DNA of 21,708 bases from Butyrivibrio sp. (GTDB taxonomy: Bacteria > Bacillota_A > Clostridia > Lachnospirales > Lachnospiraceae): assembly GCA_024690635.1 (NCBI GenBank), contig JAILOW010000143.1, positions 1 to 21,708 on the forward strand. Direction: 5' to 3'. Below, in pieces: positions 9,017 through 17,065 of this stretch (position 1 is its first letter; every line of letters begins with the position of its first letter). The notes under the pieces were generated by a model. The model had not been told where the DNA came from and did no database searches. It saw only the letters and a program-made list of their open reading frames with translations. The translations under genes and the position numbers were made by a program.

Positions 9017-11830
9017 ATGGCAAAAACTATGGCTGAGTGGAAAATCGGCGATCCCATGATCAATGAGAACGATTTTTGGCAGGATCCCAACTATGTGGCA
9101 GAGGATCCCGAAAAAGAGAAGCTGGTCCTTGAGCTGGCAACTCTGATCACCGACAGAATGAAGAAAAAGCTTACCAAAAGGCTTAACAACCAGGATCCTG
9201 AGTATTGGATGCTGGACAGGCTTCTTGAAAAAGACCAGGTTAAATTCCTGCTCAATTTCAAAAAGACCCGTGTTCCTTATTCGATTCCTGAACTGGCAAA
9301 GATGAACAATATGTCTGAAGAGGATACAACCAAGATGGTTGAGCGTCTCAGATGGCTTGGTATCATCGAGCAGAACAGGGCTAAAACTCCGGATAAACAT
9401 CTTCAGTATGAGCTTCCTATATTTGTTCCCGGCTCTGCTGAGTTCATGATGATGCAGGAGAGGGTAACAGATGAACACCCTGAGCTTGCAACATTTTTCA
9501 ACCTTATGACACAGCTTCCTTTGGCAGGCATCACACAGATGGTTCCTCCCGGAGGAGCAGGCGTTGGAATGCACGTTATTCCCGTAGAAAAAGCTATTTC
9601 ACTTGAGAATAAGTCAGTTCCTGTTGAGCATCTTTCACGTTGGATCGACATGTATGACAAATATGGCATTTCCGAGTGTTCATGCCGTAAGCAGCAGGCT
9701 ATGAGAGGTGAAGGCAGCGGTGAGATCCGCGGCGACTACTGTATCGGAATGGGCGATATGGCTGAGTACATGGATGATCGTGGAATTGGTCACTATATCT
9801 CAAAAGAAGAAGTTTATGAGATCCTTGAAAGAGCAGAGCGTCACGGCTATGTTCACCAGATCACCAATATCGACGGCGAGGGCAAGATCGTTGCTATCTG
9901 TAACTGTGCTCCCGGCGTATGTAACGCTCTTCGTACTTCACAGCTCTTTAACACACCTAACATGTCAGCTTCTGCATACAGAGCACATGTTGAAAAAGAA
10001 AAGTGCGTAGCCTGCGGAAAGTGCGTTGAGGTATGTCCTGTAGGTGCAGCAAAGCTTGGACAGAAGCTGTGCAAGAAGAACGGCGCAGAGGTTAAGTATC
10101 CCAAGACAGAGCTTCCCGATAAAAAGCACTGGGGACCTGAAAAGTGGAACTACAACTTCAGAGATGATGCCAAGATCAACTGCTATGAGACAGGTACAGC
10201 GCCCTGTAAGACAGCTTGTCCCGTTCATCTTTCGGTACAGGGCTATGTAAAGATGGCAGCTGAGGGCAGATATGAGGATGCTCTTAAGCTTATCAAACAG
10301 GACAATCCTTTTCCTATGATCTGCGGCGCTGTATGTAACAGACGTTGTGAGGATGCCTGCACAAGAGGAACCATTGACCAGCCTCTTGCAATCGATGAGA
10401 TCAAGAAGTTCATTGCTTCTCTTGACCTTAAGAAGGAGGAAAGATACATTCCTCTTTGTGAAAAGCATGACGGCGGAATGTGGTCTGATGATTACAAGGT
10501 AGCTGTTATCGGTGGAGGACCAGCAGGTCTTTCAGCAGCATACTTCCTCAGAGAAAACGGATATCCCGTTACTGTATTTGAAAAAGAAAAGAGACCCGGC
10601 GGAATGCTTATGAACGGTATTCCCAGCTATCGTCTTGAAAAGGATATTATCGATGCCGAGATCGATGTTATCAGACAGATGGGCGTTGAATTTAAATGCG
10701 GTGTCGAGGTTGGTAAGGATATTACCATCCAGAAGCTCCGTGAAGAGGGCTACAAGGCATTCTTTATCGCCATCGGTATGCAGGGCGGAAGAATGGCAGG
10801 AGTTCCCGGAGAGGACGCTGAGGGCGTTCAGACAGGTGTTGATTTCCTCAGAAAGATCAACCAGGATCACAGCATAAAGTTAAACGGAGAGACAGTAGTA
10901 ATCGGTGGTGGAAATGTTGCCATTGACGTTGCAAGAACAGCTGTAAGAGCCGGTGCTTCCAAGGTTACAATGCTCTGCCTTGAGAGTGAGAAAGAAATGC
11001 CCGCTGCCAAGGACGAGGTTGAAGAGGCAAAAGAAGAAGGCATCGATGTAAAGAACGGCTGGGGACCTAAGGAAGTCGTAAAAGAGAACGGCCATGTTAA
11101 GGCAGTTATCTTTAAGAGATGCACAAGCGTATTTGATGAGAACCACAGATTCTCACCCAAGTATGATGAGAATGATACAATAGAGATCCCTTGCGAGAAC
11201 CTACTTCTTTCCATCGGACAGTCAGTTCAGTGGGGAAGCCTTCTTGAGGGAACCAAGGTTGAACTAAACGGTAACGGTACAGCTAAGGCAGATGCCCTTA
11301 CAAGACAGACTGCAGAGCCTGATATCTTCGTTGGCGGTGATGTATTTACAGGTGCAAGATTTGCAATTGATGCCATCGCAGGCGGAAGAGAAGGCTTTGT
11401 ATCCATCAACCGTTTCGTACACAAAGGAAACAGACTTGATCTTGCACGTGACAGAAGAGAGTTCATCGAGCTTGATAAGGACGATATTCTTGTTGAAGGC
11501 TTTGATAATGCCAAGAGACAGATTCCCGGAAAGAAAGCCGGAGTTGCCAAGGATACCTTTGAAGATCTCAGACTTACTCTTACAGAGGAGCAGGTTAAGA
11601 CAGAGGCAAACAGATGTCTTTCATGCGGAGCTACAACAGTTGATGAAAACCGTTGTATCGGATGCGGACTTTGCACAACCAAGTGTGAATTTGATGCTAT
11701 CCACCTTACAAGGGACATTCCTGAAGCAAGCACAATGTACAGATCAGAGGATAAGCTCAAGGCTGTCGGACCTTACGCAGCAAAGAGAGTAGGAAAGATC
11801 CTCATCAACAAGATCACAGGCGGTAAGTGA
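9017..11830 (+). CDS. Fe-S/FAD/NAD(P) oxidoreductase: winged-helix-like Fe-S module fused to a GltD-like module
   Basis: This 937-residue cytoplasmic protein is built of recognisable blocks. Residues about 65-125 look like a winged-helix fold (PYSIPELAKMNNMSEEDTTKM). Residues 221-302 hold an unusual cysteine set (CSCR at 221-224, GDYC ending at Cys242, CNC and C at 295-302). CVACGKCVEVCP at 330-341 is a ferredoxin-type 4Fe-4S motif. A GltD/dihydropyrimidine-dehydrogenase-like Fe-S domain follows (CKTACPVH, then CGAVCNRRCEDAC). The FAD-binding GGGPAG is at 499-504 and the NAD(P)-binding GGGNVA at 630-635. The C-terminus adds CLSCG (from 867) and CIGCGLCTTKC (from 880). It likely transfers electrons between NAD(P)H and an Fe-S partner. 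The GltD-like part often earns such proteins a 'glutamate synthase small subunit' label, but no large-subunit gene is present and the N-terminal half is foreign to GltD. AAGGGG at 9001-9006 precedes the ATG. Physiological substrate unknown. Confidence 0.88.
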   Translation: MAKTMAEWKIGDPMINENDFWQDPNYVAEDPEKEKLVLELATLITDRMKKKLTKRLNNQDPEYWMLDRLLEKDQVKFLLNFKKTRVPYSIPELAKMNNMSEEDTTKMVERLRWLGIIEQNRAKTPDKHLQYELPIFVPGSAEFMMMQERVTDEHPELATFFNLMTQLPLAGITQMVPPGGAGVGMHVIPVEKAISLENKSVPVEHLSRWIDMYDKYGISECSCRKQQAMRGEGSGEIRGDYCIGMGDMAEYMDDRGIGHYISKEEVYEILERAERHGYVHQITNIDGEGKIVAICNCAPGVCNALRTSQLFNTPNMSASAYRAHVEKEKCVACGKCVEVCPVGAAKLGQKLCKKNGAEVKYPKTELPDKKHWGPEKWNYNFRDDAKINCYETGTAPCKTACPVHLSVQGYVKMAAEGRYEDALKLIKQDNPFPMICGAVCNRRCEDACTRGTIDQPLAIDEIKKFIASLDLKKEERYIPLCEKHDGGMWSDDYKVAVIGGGPAGLSAAYFLRENGYPVTVFEKEKRPGGMLMNGIPSYRLEKDIIDAEIDVIRQMGVEFKCGVEVGKDITIQKLREEGYKAFFIAIGMQGGRMAGVPGEDAEGVQTGVDFLRKINQDHSIKLNGETVVIGGGNVAIDVARTAVRAGASKVTMLCLESEKEMPAAKDEVEEAKEEGIDVKNGWGPKEVVKENGHVKAVIFKRCTSVFDENHRFSPKYDENDTIEIPCENLLLSIGQSVQWGSLLEGTKVELNGNGTAKADALTRQTAEPDIFVGGDVFTGARFAIDAIAGGREGFVSINRFVHKGNRLDLARDRREFIELDKDDILVEGFDNAKRQIPGKKAGVAKDTFEDLRLTLTEEQVKTEANRCLSCGATTVDENRCIGCGLCTTKCEFDAIHLTRDIPEASTMYRSEDKLKAVGPYAAKRVGKILINKITGGK

Positions 11831-11851
11831 TCACATAATAAGCAAAAGCAT

Positions 11852-11885
11852 TAAAAAGACCCGGCACATTATGTGCCGGGTTTTT
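11852..11885. terminator. Bidirectional terminator between convergent genes
   Basis: An 8-bp GC-rich stem (CCCGGCAC at 11860-11867, GTGCCGGG at 11873-11880) with a 5-base loop is flanked by AAAAAG on the left and TTTTT on the right. It gives a U-tract on both strands, serving the oxidoreductase gene (plus) and the lipoprotein gene (minus). Confidence 0.93.
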
Positions 11886-11899
11886 ATATTTACTGAAGT

Positions 11900-12679
11900 T
11901 TAGTTTTCTGATGAACTATCGGATGAAGCATCTGTAGAGCTTAAAAGTGAAGGATCAGTGGTGGCTGTATCTGTTGCCATTTCCGCATTGGTGGGATCCT
12001 TGTAAGCGTCATAGTTTTTGATCTCTGTAACGTACCAGGTGCCTGTTTCTGTGTTTTTCTTGAGGGTGAGAGCTATGGCATAGGTTTCACTCTGGGCTTC
12101 ATCAATGATGCTCTTGTATGTATCAAGAACGATGCTGATCATATCGTCATAGATCTTTTGTTTTACTGCATCTTCGCCCTGGCTGTTTATTATCTCCTGA
12201 ATCTCATCGGAATGAGTGTCATAGTAGCTTCCGGTTACTTCTTCGAGTCTTGCTTTGGCATCGTCACTTTCAAAAACGTTAATTGGAAAGGCCGTATCAA
12301 TTGTTGCTATTGCAGTTGCGCTCTTGTCGTCGTTAAGCTCTACCTTGGAGACCTCATAGTCTTTTATCATGGAAGAGAAGACGGAGCAGAATTCATCGAT
12401 TTTTTCAGATGCCTCATCGGTCACTTCCACATCATCAAAACCGCCTTTTATTACATCAACAAGATAATCGGAATCAAAAAGCTTAACAAAATTGCCTGTT
12501 GCAACGGAGCCTGATGAGTAAGAGTTGATGTCGTTTTCGTTGCCTGTTTTCAGCGCTTCAAGGAACTTTTCAGCAGCTTCCTTGGCGGCACTTTTATCTC
12601 CCAAACCACAGCCTGCAAGGGAGGATGCCCCAATAATAAAGGCGCTGCCCAATACAGCTAGTTTTTTACTTAGTTTCAT
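11900..12679 (-). CDS. Small secreted lipoprotein of unknown function
   Basis: This 259-residue protein begins with a lipoprotein signal peptide: two lysines, a hydrophobic stretch and the lipobox LAGC, so Cys24 should be lipidated and the protein held on the outer face of the membrane. The mature part starts with a helical AAKEAAEKFLEALKTGNENDIN segment of the kind found in many Gram-positive lipoproteins with NTF2-like or DUF4878/DUF5105-like folds. A later KKNTETGTWYVTEIKNYDAY strand fits the end of such a fold. The C-terminus is rich in Ser, Thr and Asp and looks disordered. No catalytic motif is visible. Transcription is on the minus strand from a clear promoter about 45 bases upstream, and it ends at a terminator shared with the oxidoreductase gene. 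Start choice is supported by AGGAG (plus strand CTCCT, 12689-12693). Function unknown; the fold suggestion is inference. Confidence 0.82.
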   Translation of the reverse strand: MKLSKKLAVLGSAFIIGASSLAGCGLGDKSAAKEAAEKFLEALKTGNENDINSYSSGSVATGNFVKLFDSDYLVDVIKGGFDDVEVTDEASEKIDEFCSVFSSMIKDYEVSKVELNDDKSATAIATIDTAFPINVFESDDAKARLEEVTGSYYDTHSDEIQEIINSQGEDAVKQKIYDDMISIVLDTYKSIIDEAQSETYAIALTLKKNTETGTWYVTEIKNYDAYKDPTNAEMATDTATTDPSLLSSTDASSDSSSEN

Positions 12680-12724
12680 TATTTTTTCTCCTGTTTAATA
12701 TGTTTTTTTTAACATACGCTACAC

Positions 12725-12753
12725 AGTATAGCACAAAACGGCGGATTTTCCAA
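12725..12753 (-). promoter_or_regulatory. Sigma-A-type promoter of the lipoprotein gene
   Basis: On the minus strand TTGGAA (12748-12753) and TATACT (12725-12730) are separated by exactly 17 bases, and TGC precedes the -10, giving an extended -10. It points at the lipoprotein start at 12679. Confidence 0.75.
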
Positions 12754-12830
12754 AGCGTATCGCAATAGTGTTATAAAGGTGTTAGAATAATGTTATGCAC
12801 TAAATTTAGTTTTCTTAAGGAGGGTATTAC

Positions 12831-13082
12831 ATGAGAGTTCTTTTTAATGAAGGTGTTGTAAAAGAAGTAAATGCTGTAGAAGTAAAGCCTCTGGATACCG
12901 GTGACGGTGTTATTATCGGAACACAGATCAACTTTTCCGTTCTTGGCGGAGACAGGGTTGAATATATCTACAGCCAGAATATACCCATCGAAGAGGGCGG
13001 ACAGAGAGCAATAGAATTTGTCAGAAAGCTTTATGCTGACGGAGTTGCAGACTTTTCACACGAGCCTGTTGAGATGCTCTGA
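12831..13082 (+). CDS. Small protein of unknown function
   Basis: This 83-residue acidic protein has no membrane segment, signal peptide or recognised motif. Its pattern of short strands (MRVLFNEG, VNAVEVKPL, GVIIGTQINFSVLGG, RVEYIYSQ) followed by a helix (GGQRAIEFVRKLYADG) looks like a compact alpha-beta fold. It is supported as a real gene by a strong AAGGAGGG at 12817-12824, six bases before the ATG, and by codon use matching the surrounding genes. The last 27 bases overlap the end of the opposing chemoreceptor-like gene, so the two genes converge with no terminator between them. The 150-bp gap upstream, shared with the lipoprotein gene, has a possible -10 (TAGAAT at 12783-12788) but no convincing -35. 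I do not recognise the family. Confidence 0.75.
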   Translation: MRVLFNEGVVKEVNAVEVKPLDTGDGVIIGTQINFSVLGGDRVEYIYSQNIPIEEGGQRAIEFVRKLYADGVADFSHEPVEML

Positions 13083-14735
13083 TATTTCCGTAATACTTCC
13101 CATTGCATTTTCGATATCTTTTATAAGAGCATGTTGTCCTGAGACGGAGTGAACAGAAGCTTCTGCACAGGATGACGTGCTCTTTATACTTTCTGATAAA
13201 GCGTTAAGATGACCGGAAAGTTCGGTAAAGAACTCAGCAGACTTTTCGGACATGTCTCGTACATCACCTGCAACCTTGGCAAAGCCCTGGCCCAGTTCTC
13301 CCGCACGCGATGCCTCTATACTTGCGCTAAGTGCCAGTACGCTGCTTTCTTTTGAAAGATCCATAATTGTTCCTGAAAAGGATAAAAGCTCGTCCATTTT
13401 TTCTGCCACTTCTTTATTAGCAGAGGCAGTTGACTGAGTGGAGCGCACGATTTCAAGAGCCTTTTCCTTGAACGCGAAAAGGACATCAATGCCCGCCCTT
13501 GTCTGAGAAAGGTTTTCAGATATAAGGGCCTTGAGCTTTTCTTTTTCTTCTAGGAGAGTGTTTCTGTCAGCTTCAAGCTCCTGGTTTGTGACTTCGAGTC
13601 CGCTGTTTATGGACTTAAGATCGTTGTTTTCAGATTCGAGTCCGCTGTTTCTGGTCTCAAGTTCACTGCTTCTTGCTTCCAGGATGTTGCTGCGATCTTC
13701 AAGCTTTGCGTTAAGCGCTGCAAGTTGCTGATTCTCGGAGAACAGTCTTTCGTTTACCGCTGTAAGTTCATCTACCTTTTCTTTGTATGTGGCGATTTCT
13801 CTTTCTGTCTTATCCAGAATGTCGGAGAGTTCTGCGATCAGCGCTTTATCGGCACTGCTATCGGATTCGGCAAGGGAAATGTTATCTGACTTATCAACTA
13901 TAGATGTCTGCTTTATTTCGCCGGTTGCCTCGCTTGCTGACCTCATTTCAGAGAGTCTCTCCAACGCAGGCTTGAACTTCACAAATTCTTTTTCGGGGTC
14001 CGCAGTAACAGGCGCTTTGTCAAAATCCTGATCCGAAATGGCGGGTCCCTCGCTCTTTGAGAGCATTTCATTTACATTTTTGCGTTCCTCAATGGCCTCT
14101 ATGAAATCAATTGCCTTACTGAGTTCGTCGGCGTTTTTGATGTTGGTGTCGTTGTTGTAATATTCCTCGGGAATAAGATTTCTTTCAGGCTCATCCTGCA
14201 GCTCTTTTGAAGCAGAAGCAGAGCTGTTTTCAAAAGTCTTAGGACCTTTAAGCCTTGCACTGACCATCTGAGTACAGATGCAGGACAGAAAAACCAGGAT
14301 CAGAGCGGGAATGGTCTGGGGTGTAAAAGACTCTTTTCTGAGGGGAGTCTTTACAAGATACAAAAGAGCACAGAATACAGCTATCAGCATTTCGTAGCTG
14401 CAGATGCCGCAACGGGCATACAGAAGGCTCAGTACCAAAAGAGGTGCGCAATATCCCAGATAGAACGGATCTTTTTCTGCGAAAACCAGAAAAGGAAGGG
14501 AAATCGAAGACGAGAGGATGATCAAAAAGGATCCTCTGTATTCCGCGGGGAATTTCATGATAAACATTGAGGATAAGAAGACTGACAGTAAAGAAACAAG
14601 CACAACAAGAACCCTTGGAATACCGATATCCTGAGTAAGGATGTTTAATATCTCAAGGGCTGCTATAAAAACCACATAAATAACTGACAATAAAAACAGT
14701 TTTTTGTTTGATGCTTTCAACTGCTCAGCATTCAT
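13056..14735 (-). CDS. Six-TM chemoreceptor-like protein with long coiled coil and no HAMP domain
   Basis: This 559-residue protein begins with about six hydrophobic helices in the first 170 residues (LFLLSVIYVVFIAAL first, IPALILVFLSCICTQMV last), forming a membrane sensor like the MASE class. A polar, low-complexity linker follows. Residues about 298-407 form a strongly heptad-patterned coiled coil with tandem seven-residue units of the type RNSGLES. The C-terminal 95 residues, from about 465, contain a methyl-accepting signalling tip (LALSASIEASRAGELGQGF, then KVAGDVRDMS). No HAMP domain and no extracellular ligand domain are seen, so the signal would come from the membrane domain itself. 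It could drive CheA or another signalling output. The ATG at 14735 is preferred over the in-frame GTG at 14765 because AGAGGTG lies seven bases before it. It is divergent from a classical chemoreceptor gene. Confidence 0.85.
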   Translation of the reverse strand: MNAEQLKASNKKLFLLSVIYVVFIAALEILNILTQDIGIPRVLVVLVSLLSVFLSSMFIMKFPAEYRGSFLIILSSSISLPFLVFAEKDPFYLGYCAPLLVLSLLYARCGICSYEMLIAVFCALLYLVKTPLRKESFTPQTIPALILVFLSCICTQMVSARLKGPKTFENSSASASKELQDEPERNLIPEEYYNNDTNIKNADELSKAIDFIEAIEERKNVNEMLSKSEGPAISDQDFDKAPVTADPEKEFVKFKPALERLSEMRSASEATGEIKQTSIVDKSDNISLAESDSSADKALIAELSDILDKTEREIATYKEKVDELTAVNERLFSENQQLAALNAKLEDRSNILEARSSELETRNSGLESENNDLKSINSGLEVTNQELEADRNTLLEEKEKLKALISENLSQTRAGIDVLFAFKEKALEIVRSTQSTASANKEVAEKMDELLSFSGTIMDLSKESSVLALSASIEASRAGELGQGFAKVAGDVRDMSEKSAEFFTELSGHLNALSESIKSTSSCAEASVHSVSGQHALIKDIENAMGSITEISEHLNRLV

Positions 14736-14742
14736 AAGAAAA

Positions 14743-14749
14743 CACCTCT
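14743..14749 (-). promoter_or_regulatory. Ribosome binding site that fixes the start of the six-TM chemoreceptor-like gene
   Basis: On the minus strand AGAGGTG lies seven bases before the ATG at 14735. The upstream in-frame GTG at 14765 has no such site. Confidence 0.7.
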
Positions 14750-14845
14750 GAAACAATTTTACCACAACTATTGAAATCTATGATATATATTATCTTTTTG
14801 CGTATATTTATGTGTATTTTTGGAACAATTTCAAGGGGAATATAG

Positions 14846-14851
14846 TATAAT
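14846..14851 (+). promoter_or_regulatory. Consensus -10 element upstream of the dCache chemoreceptor gene
   Basis: A perfect TATAAT lies in the AT-rich divergent gap, about 90 bases before the preferred start at 14938. The -35 is poor: TTGGAA at 14820-14825 is 20 bases away, longer than ideal. A reverse-strand TATACT (14844-14849) overlaps it. Confidence 0.45.
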
Positions 14852-14923
14852 TATATAGATGGATGAATTATCTGAAAAATGAATATTTTTAGATGGTCAA
14901 TCACATCAAAAAAACTAAACAGC

Positions 14924-14930
14924 GAGAGGA
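14924..14930 (+). promoter_or_regulatory. Ribosome binding site that fixes the start of the dCache chemoreceptor
   Basis: GAGAGGA lies seven bases before the ATG at 14938. The earlier in-frame ATG at 14893 is preceded by AT-rich sequence with no ribosome binding site. Confidence 0.65.
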
Positions 14931-14937
14931 TGATCAC

Positions 14938-17016
14938 ATGAAAAGACTAAGTTTACGTGCCAAAATGCTGCTATGCATACTTCCTGTTATGGCAATTGCC
15001 ATGATCCTTCTGACTTACGTTGCAGCCACTTCAAGCCGTCAGACTATACGAGAGGCCATGAGCGGACAGATCGAGCAGACGGTGCAGGCTAATGTAAATG
15101 AGGTTTCCGGTAATCTTGACGTTATTAAGTGTACTGCAGTTAACATCACTGAGATGGTATCTTCCTCCTATAAATTTGCTTCAATGGACAGCTTCAAAAG
15201 AACACTTACCTCCATTATCAAAGAGAACGATTCTGTTCTCGGTGCAGGTCTGTGGTTTGAGCCCAATGCTTTTGATACTGCCAAAAAGTACATGGGTCCC
15301 TATTGGTACAAGGATGGTTCTGAGATAGTTGAGACCTATGATTACAGTAATTCCGATTACGATTATTTCACTCAGGAATATTATCTTAATGCCAAGTCAC
15401 TTCCCAAGTCAGAGGCGCAGATAACAGATCCTTATTACGATCCCACAACGAATCTTATAATGGCTACATGTTCAGCACCCATTTATGACGGAGATACATT
15501 TATCGGATGTGTTACCGTTGATATGGAGCTTTCCAACATTCAGAATATGGTTTCCAATATGAAGGTCGGAAAGACAGGTGTGGCTATTCTTACAGCTTCC
15601 GACGGAACATACCTTTATACACAGGATACAGATGCTGTTGCTAATGCCGTTAATATCACAGCAGATTCCAATTCATCACTTGCCGCAGCCGGCAGCAAGA
15701 TGATGTCTGAAAGCAATACAGAGGCTCACGAGGCATACTTTACAGAAAACGGACATGAGTACATGCTCTGCTACAACACAATTCCCGGCGTAAACTGGAA
15801 GATGGCTTTCAGGATGTCTGTGGATGAGCTTGATGCTTCCGTAAACAGCCTTATCACCCAGCTCTTTATAATCTGCATAGCTGCTCTTTTGATAGGCGCG
15901 GTCATCATCTGGCTCTTTGTATTCAGCATCAGCAGAAGCATCAACAGAGTAAAAGAGTTTGCGGGAATCCTTGCAAAAGGTGACTTTACGGTTGATAAGA
16001 TCAGAAACAGAAGAGGGGACGAACTTGGACAGATGAGTGAGTCTCTTAACAACATGTTTGAGAATAACAGAGATGTTATCAGCAAGATTTCAAACGGCTC
16101 CGTTCAGGTAAGCGAGACATCCACAGGACTTGCAACAATGGCAAGCGAACTCTCAGGCCAGTTCTCAAGCATTCAGAGTAATATCTCCGGTGTTAACGAT
16201 GCCATGATGTCATCGGGTGCAGCAACCCAGCAGGTTAACGCATCTGTGGAAGAAGTTAATGCATCCGTTCATCAGCTCGCTGCAGAGACAGAAAAGACAA
16301 GTACAGAAGCAGCAGATATCAAGAACAGGGCAAGGGATATCGAAAGACAGAGCAGACATGCCTATGACAATGCGATCAGCATAGCAGAGCAGAGAGAGCA
16401 GGATCTTATAGAAGCCAACGAAAAGGCCAAGATTGTAGATCAGATCGGAACTCTTGCAGATACTATTTCAGAGATCGCAGATCAGATAAATCTTCTTTCT
16501 CTTAATGCCAGCATTGAGGCTGCAAGAGCAGGAGATGCAGGTAAGGGCTTTGCTGTAGTTGCTTCCGAGATCAACAAGCTTGCAAGCAGCACTTCGGAAG
16601 CTGTTGAAAAGATCAGGGATACCGTAGATGGTGTTCAGGAAGCCTTCGGAACACTTTCAGGCTCTTCGGGAGAGCTCTTACAGTTCATCAGAGAGACTGT
16701 TACTCCTGACTATGACAACTTTATAAATGTGGCAAAACAGTACGGCGATGATGCGGGAGCCTTCGGAGATTCTTCTGAGAGCATAGCACAGATGGTTGAA
16801 AATATCAGAGTTTCGATGGAAGAAGTATCAAAGGCTGTTCAGAATATTGCAGAGTCAACGCAGGATACAGCTGATCTTTCAAGCAAAGTGAATGATTCCG
16901 TAATGGCAGCTGCAGATGTTGTATCAAGCGTAAACGATATGTCCAACAAGCAGGAAGCTATAGCGGGAACACTTGGAGAGATTGTTGGAAAGTTCAAGCT
17001 CAGAAACGAAGAATAA
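14938..17016 (+). CDS. Methyl-accepting chemotaxis protein with dCache sensor, HAMP and signalling domains
   Basis: This 692-residue transmembrane chemoreceptor has the classical order. A first membrane helix at about residues 9-30 is followed by an extracellular double-Cache ligand domain to about residue 290. The membrane-distal part includes [11 protein letters not shown] and [10 protein letters not shown], then a second Cache half with GWVTVDMEL-like sequence (GCVTVDMEL). A second helix at about 304-330 ([20 protein letters not shown]) leads into a HAMP domain with the [11 protein letters not shown] signature. The cytoplasmic hairpin has its tip at about 517-545 ([20 protein letters not shown]), which binds CheA/CheW. 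No NWETF-type CheR tether is seen at the C-terminus. Cache domains of this type commonly bind amino acids or carboxylates; the ligand here is unknown. The gene is divergent from another chemoreceptor-like gene and ends in a strong terminator. An upstream in-frame ATG at 14893 is rejected for lack of a ribosome binding site. Confidence 0.93.
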   Translation: MKRLSLRAKMLLCILPVMAIAMILLTYVAATSSRQTIREAMSGQIEQTVQANVNEVSGNLDVIKCTAVNITEMVSSSYKFASMDSFKRTLTSIIKENDSVLGAGLWFEPNAFDTAKKYMGPYWYKDGSEIVETYDYSNSDYDYFTQEYYLNAKSLPKSEAQITDPYYDPTTNLIMATCSAPIYDGDTFIGCVTVDMELSNIQNMVSNMKVGKTGVAILTASDGTYLYTQDTDAVANAVNITADSNSSLAAAGSKMMSESNTEAHEAYFTENGHEYMLCYNTIPGVNWKMAFRMSVDELDASVNSLITQLFIICIAALLIGAVIIWLFVFSISRSINRVKEFAGILAKGDFTVDKIRNRRGDELGQMSESLNNMFENNRDVISKISNGSVQVSETSTGLATMASELSGQFSSIQSNISGVNDAMMSSGAATQQVNASVEEVNASVHQLAAETEKTSTEAADIKNRARDIERQSRHAYDNAISIAEQREQDLIEANEKAKIVDQIGTLADTISEIADQINLLSLNASIEAARAGDAGKGFAVVASEINKLASSTSEAVEKIRDTVDGVQEAFGTLSGSSGELLQFIRETVTPDYDNFINVAKQYGDDAGAFGDSSESIAQMVENIRVSMEEVSKAVQNIAESTQDTADLSSKVNDSVMAAADVVSSVNDMSNKQEAIAGTLGEIVGKFKLRNEE

Positions 17017-17017
17017 T

Positions 17018-17053
17018 AAAAAGCGCGGTACCCATTGAGGTGCCGCGCTTTTT
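17018..17053. terminator. Bidirectional terminator between chemoreceptor gene and glgD
   Basis: A 9-bp GC-rich stem (GCGCGGTAC at 17023-17031 with GTGCCGCGC at 17040-17048, one G-U pair) is flanked by AAAAA on the left and TTTTT on the right. It gives a terminator on each strand, for the chemoreceptor gene (plus) and glgD (minus), which converge here. Confidence 0.92.
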
Positions 17054-17065
17054 GTATGTGTTATA

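Noticed and set aside
9011..9574. Open frame of 187 codons on the minus strand
   Set aside because: It lies wholly antisense to the start of the Fe-S oxidoreductase, has no ribosome binding site or recognisable motif, and its composition is that of a reversed coding strand.
11227..11760. Open frame of 177 codons on the minus strand
   Set aside because: Antisense to the conserved C-terminal half of the oxidoreductase; serine- and leucine-rich shadow sequence.
13593..13650. Possible short tandem-repeat array or recombination site
   Set aside because: The repeated DNA encodes in-register heptads of a coiled coil, which explains it; spacing is a multiple of 21 bases.
14893..14937. Upstream in-frame ATG for the dCache chemoreceptor
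   Set aside because: No ribosome binding site precedes it, and the extra 15 residues are polar and unlike an N-terminus before a membrane helix.
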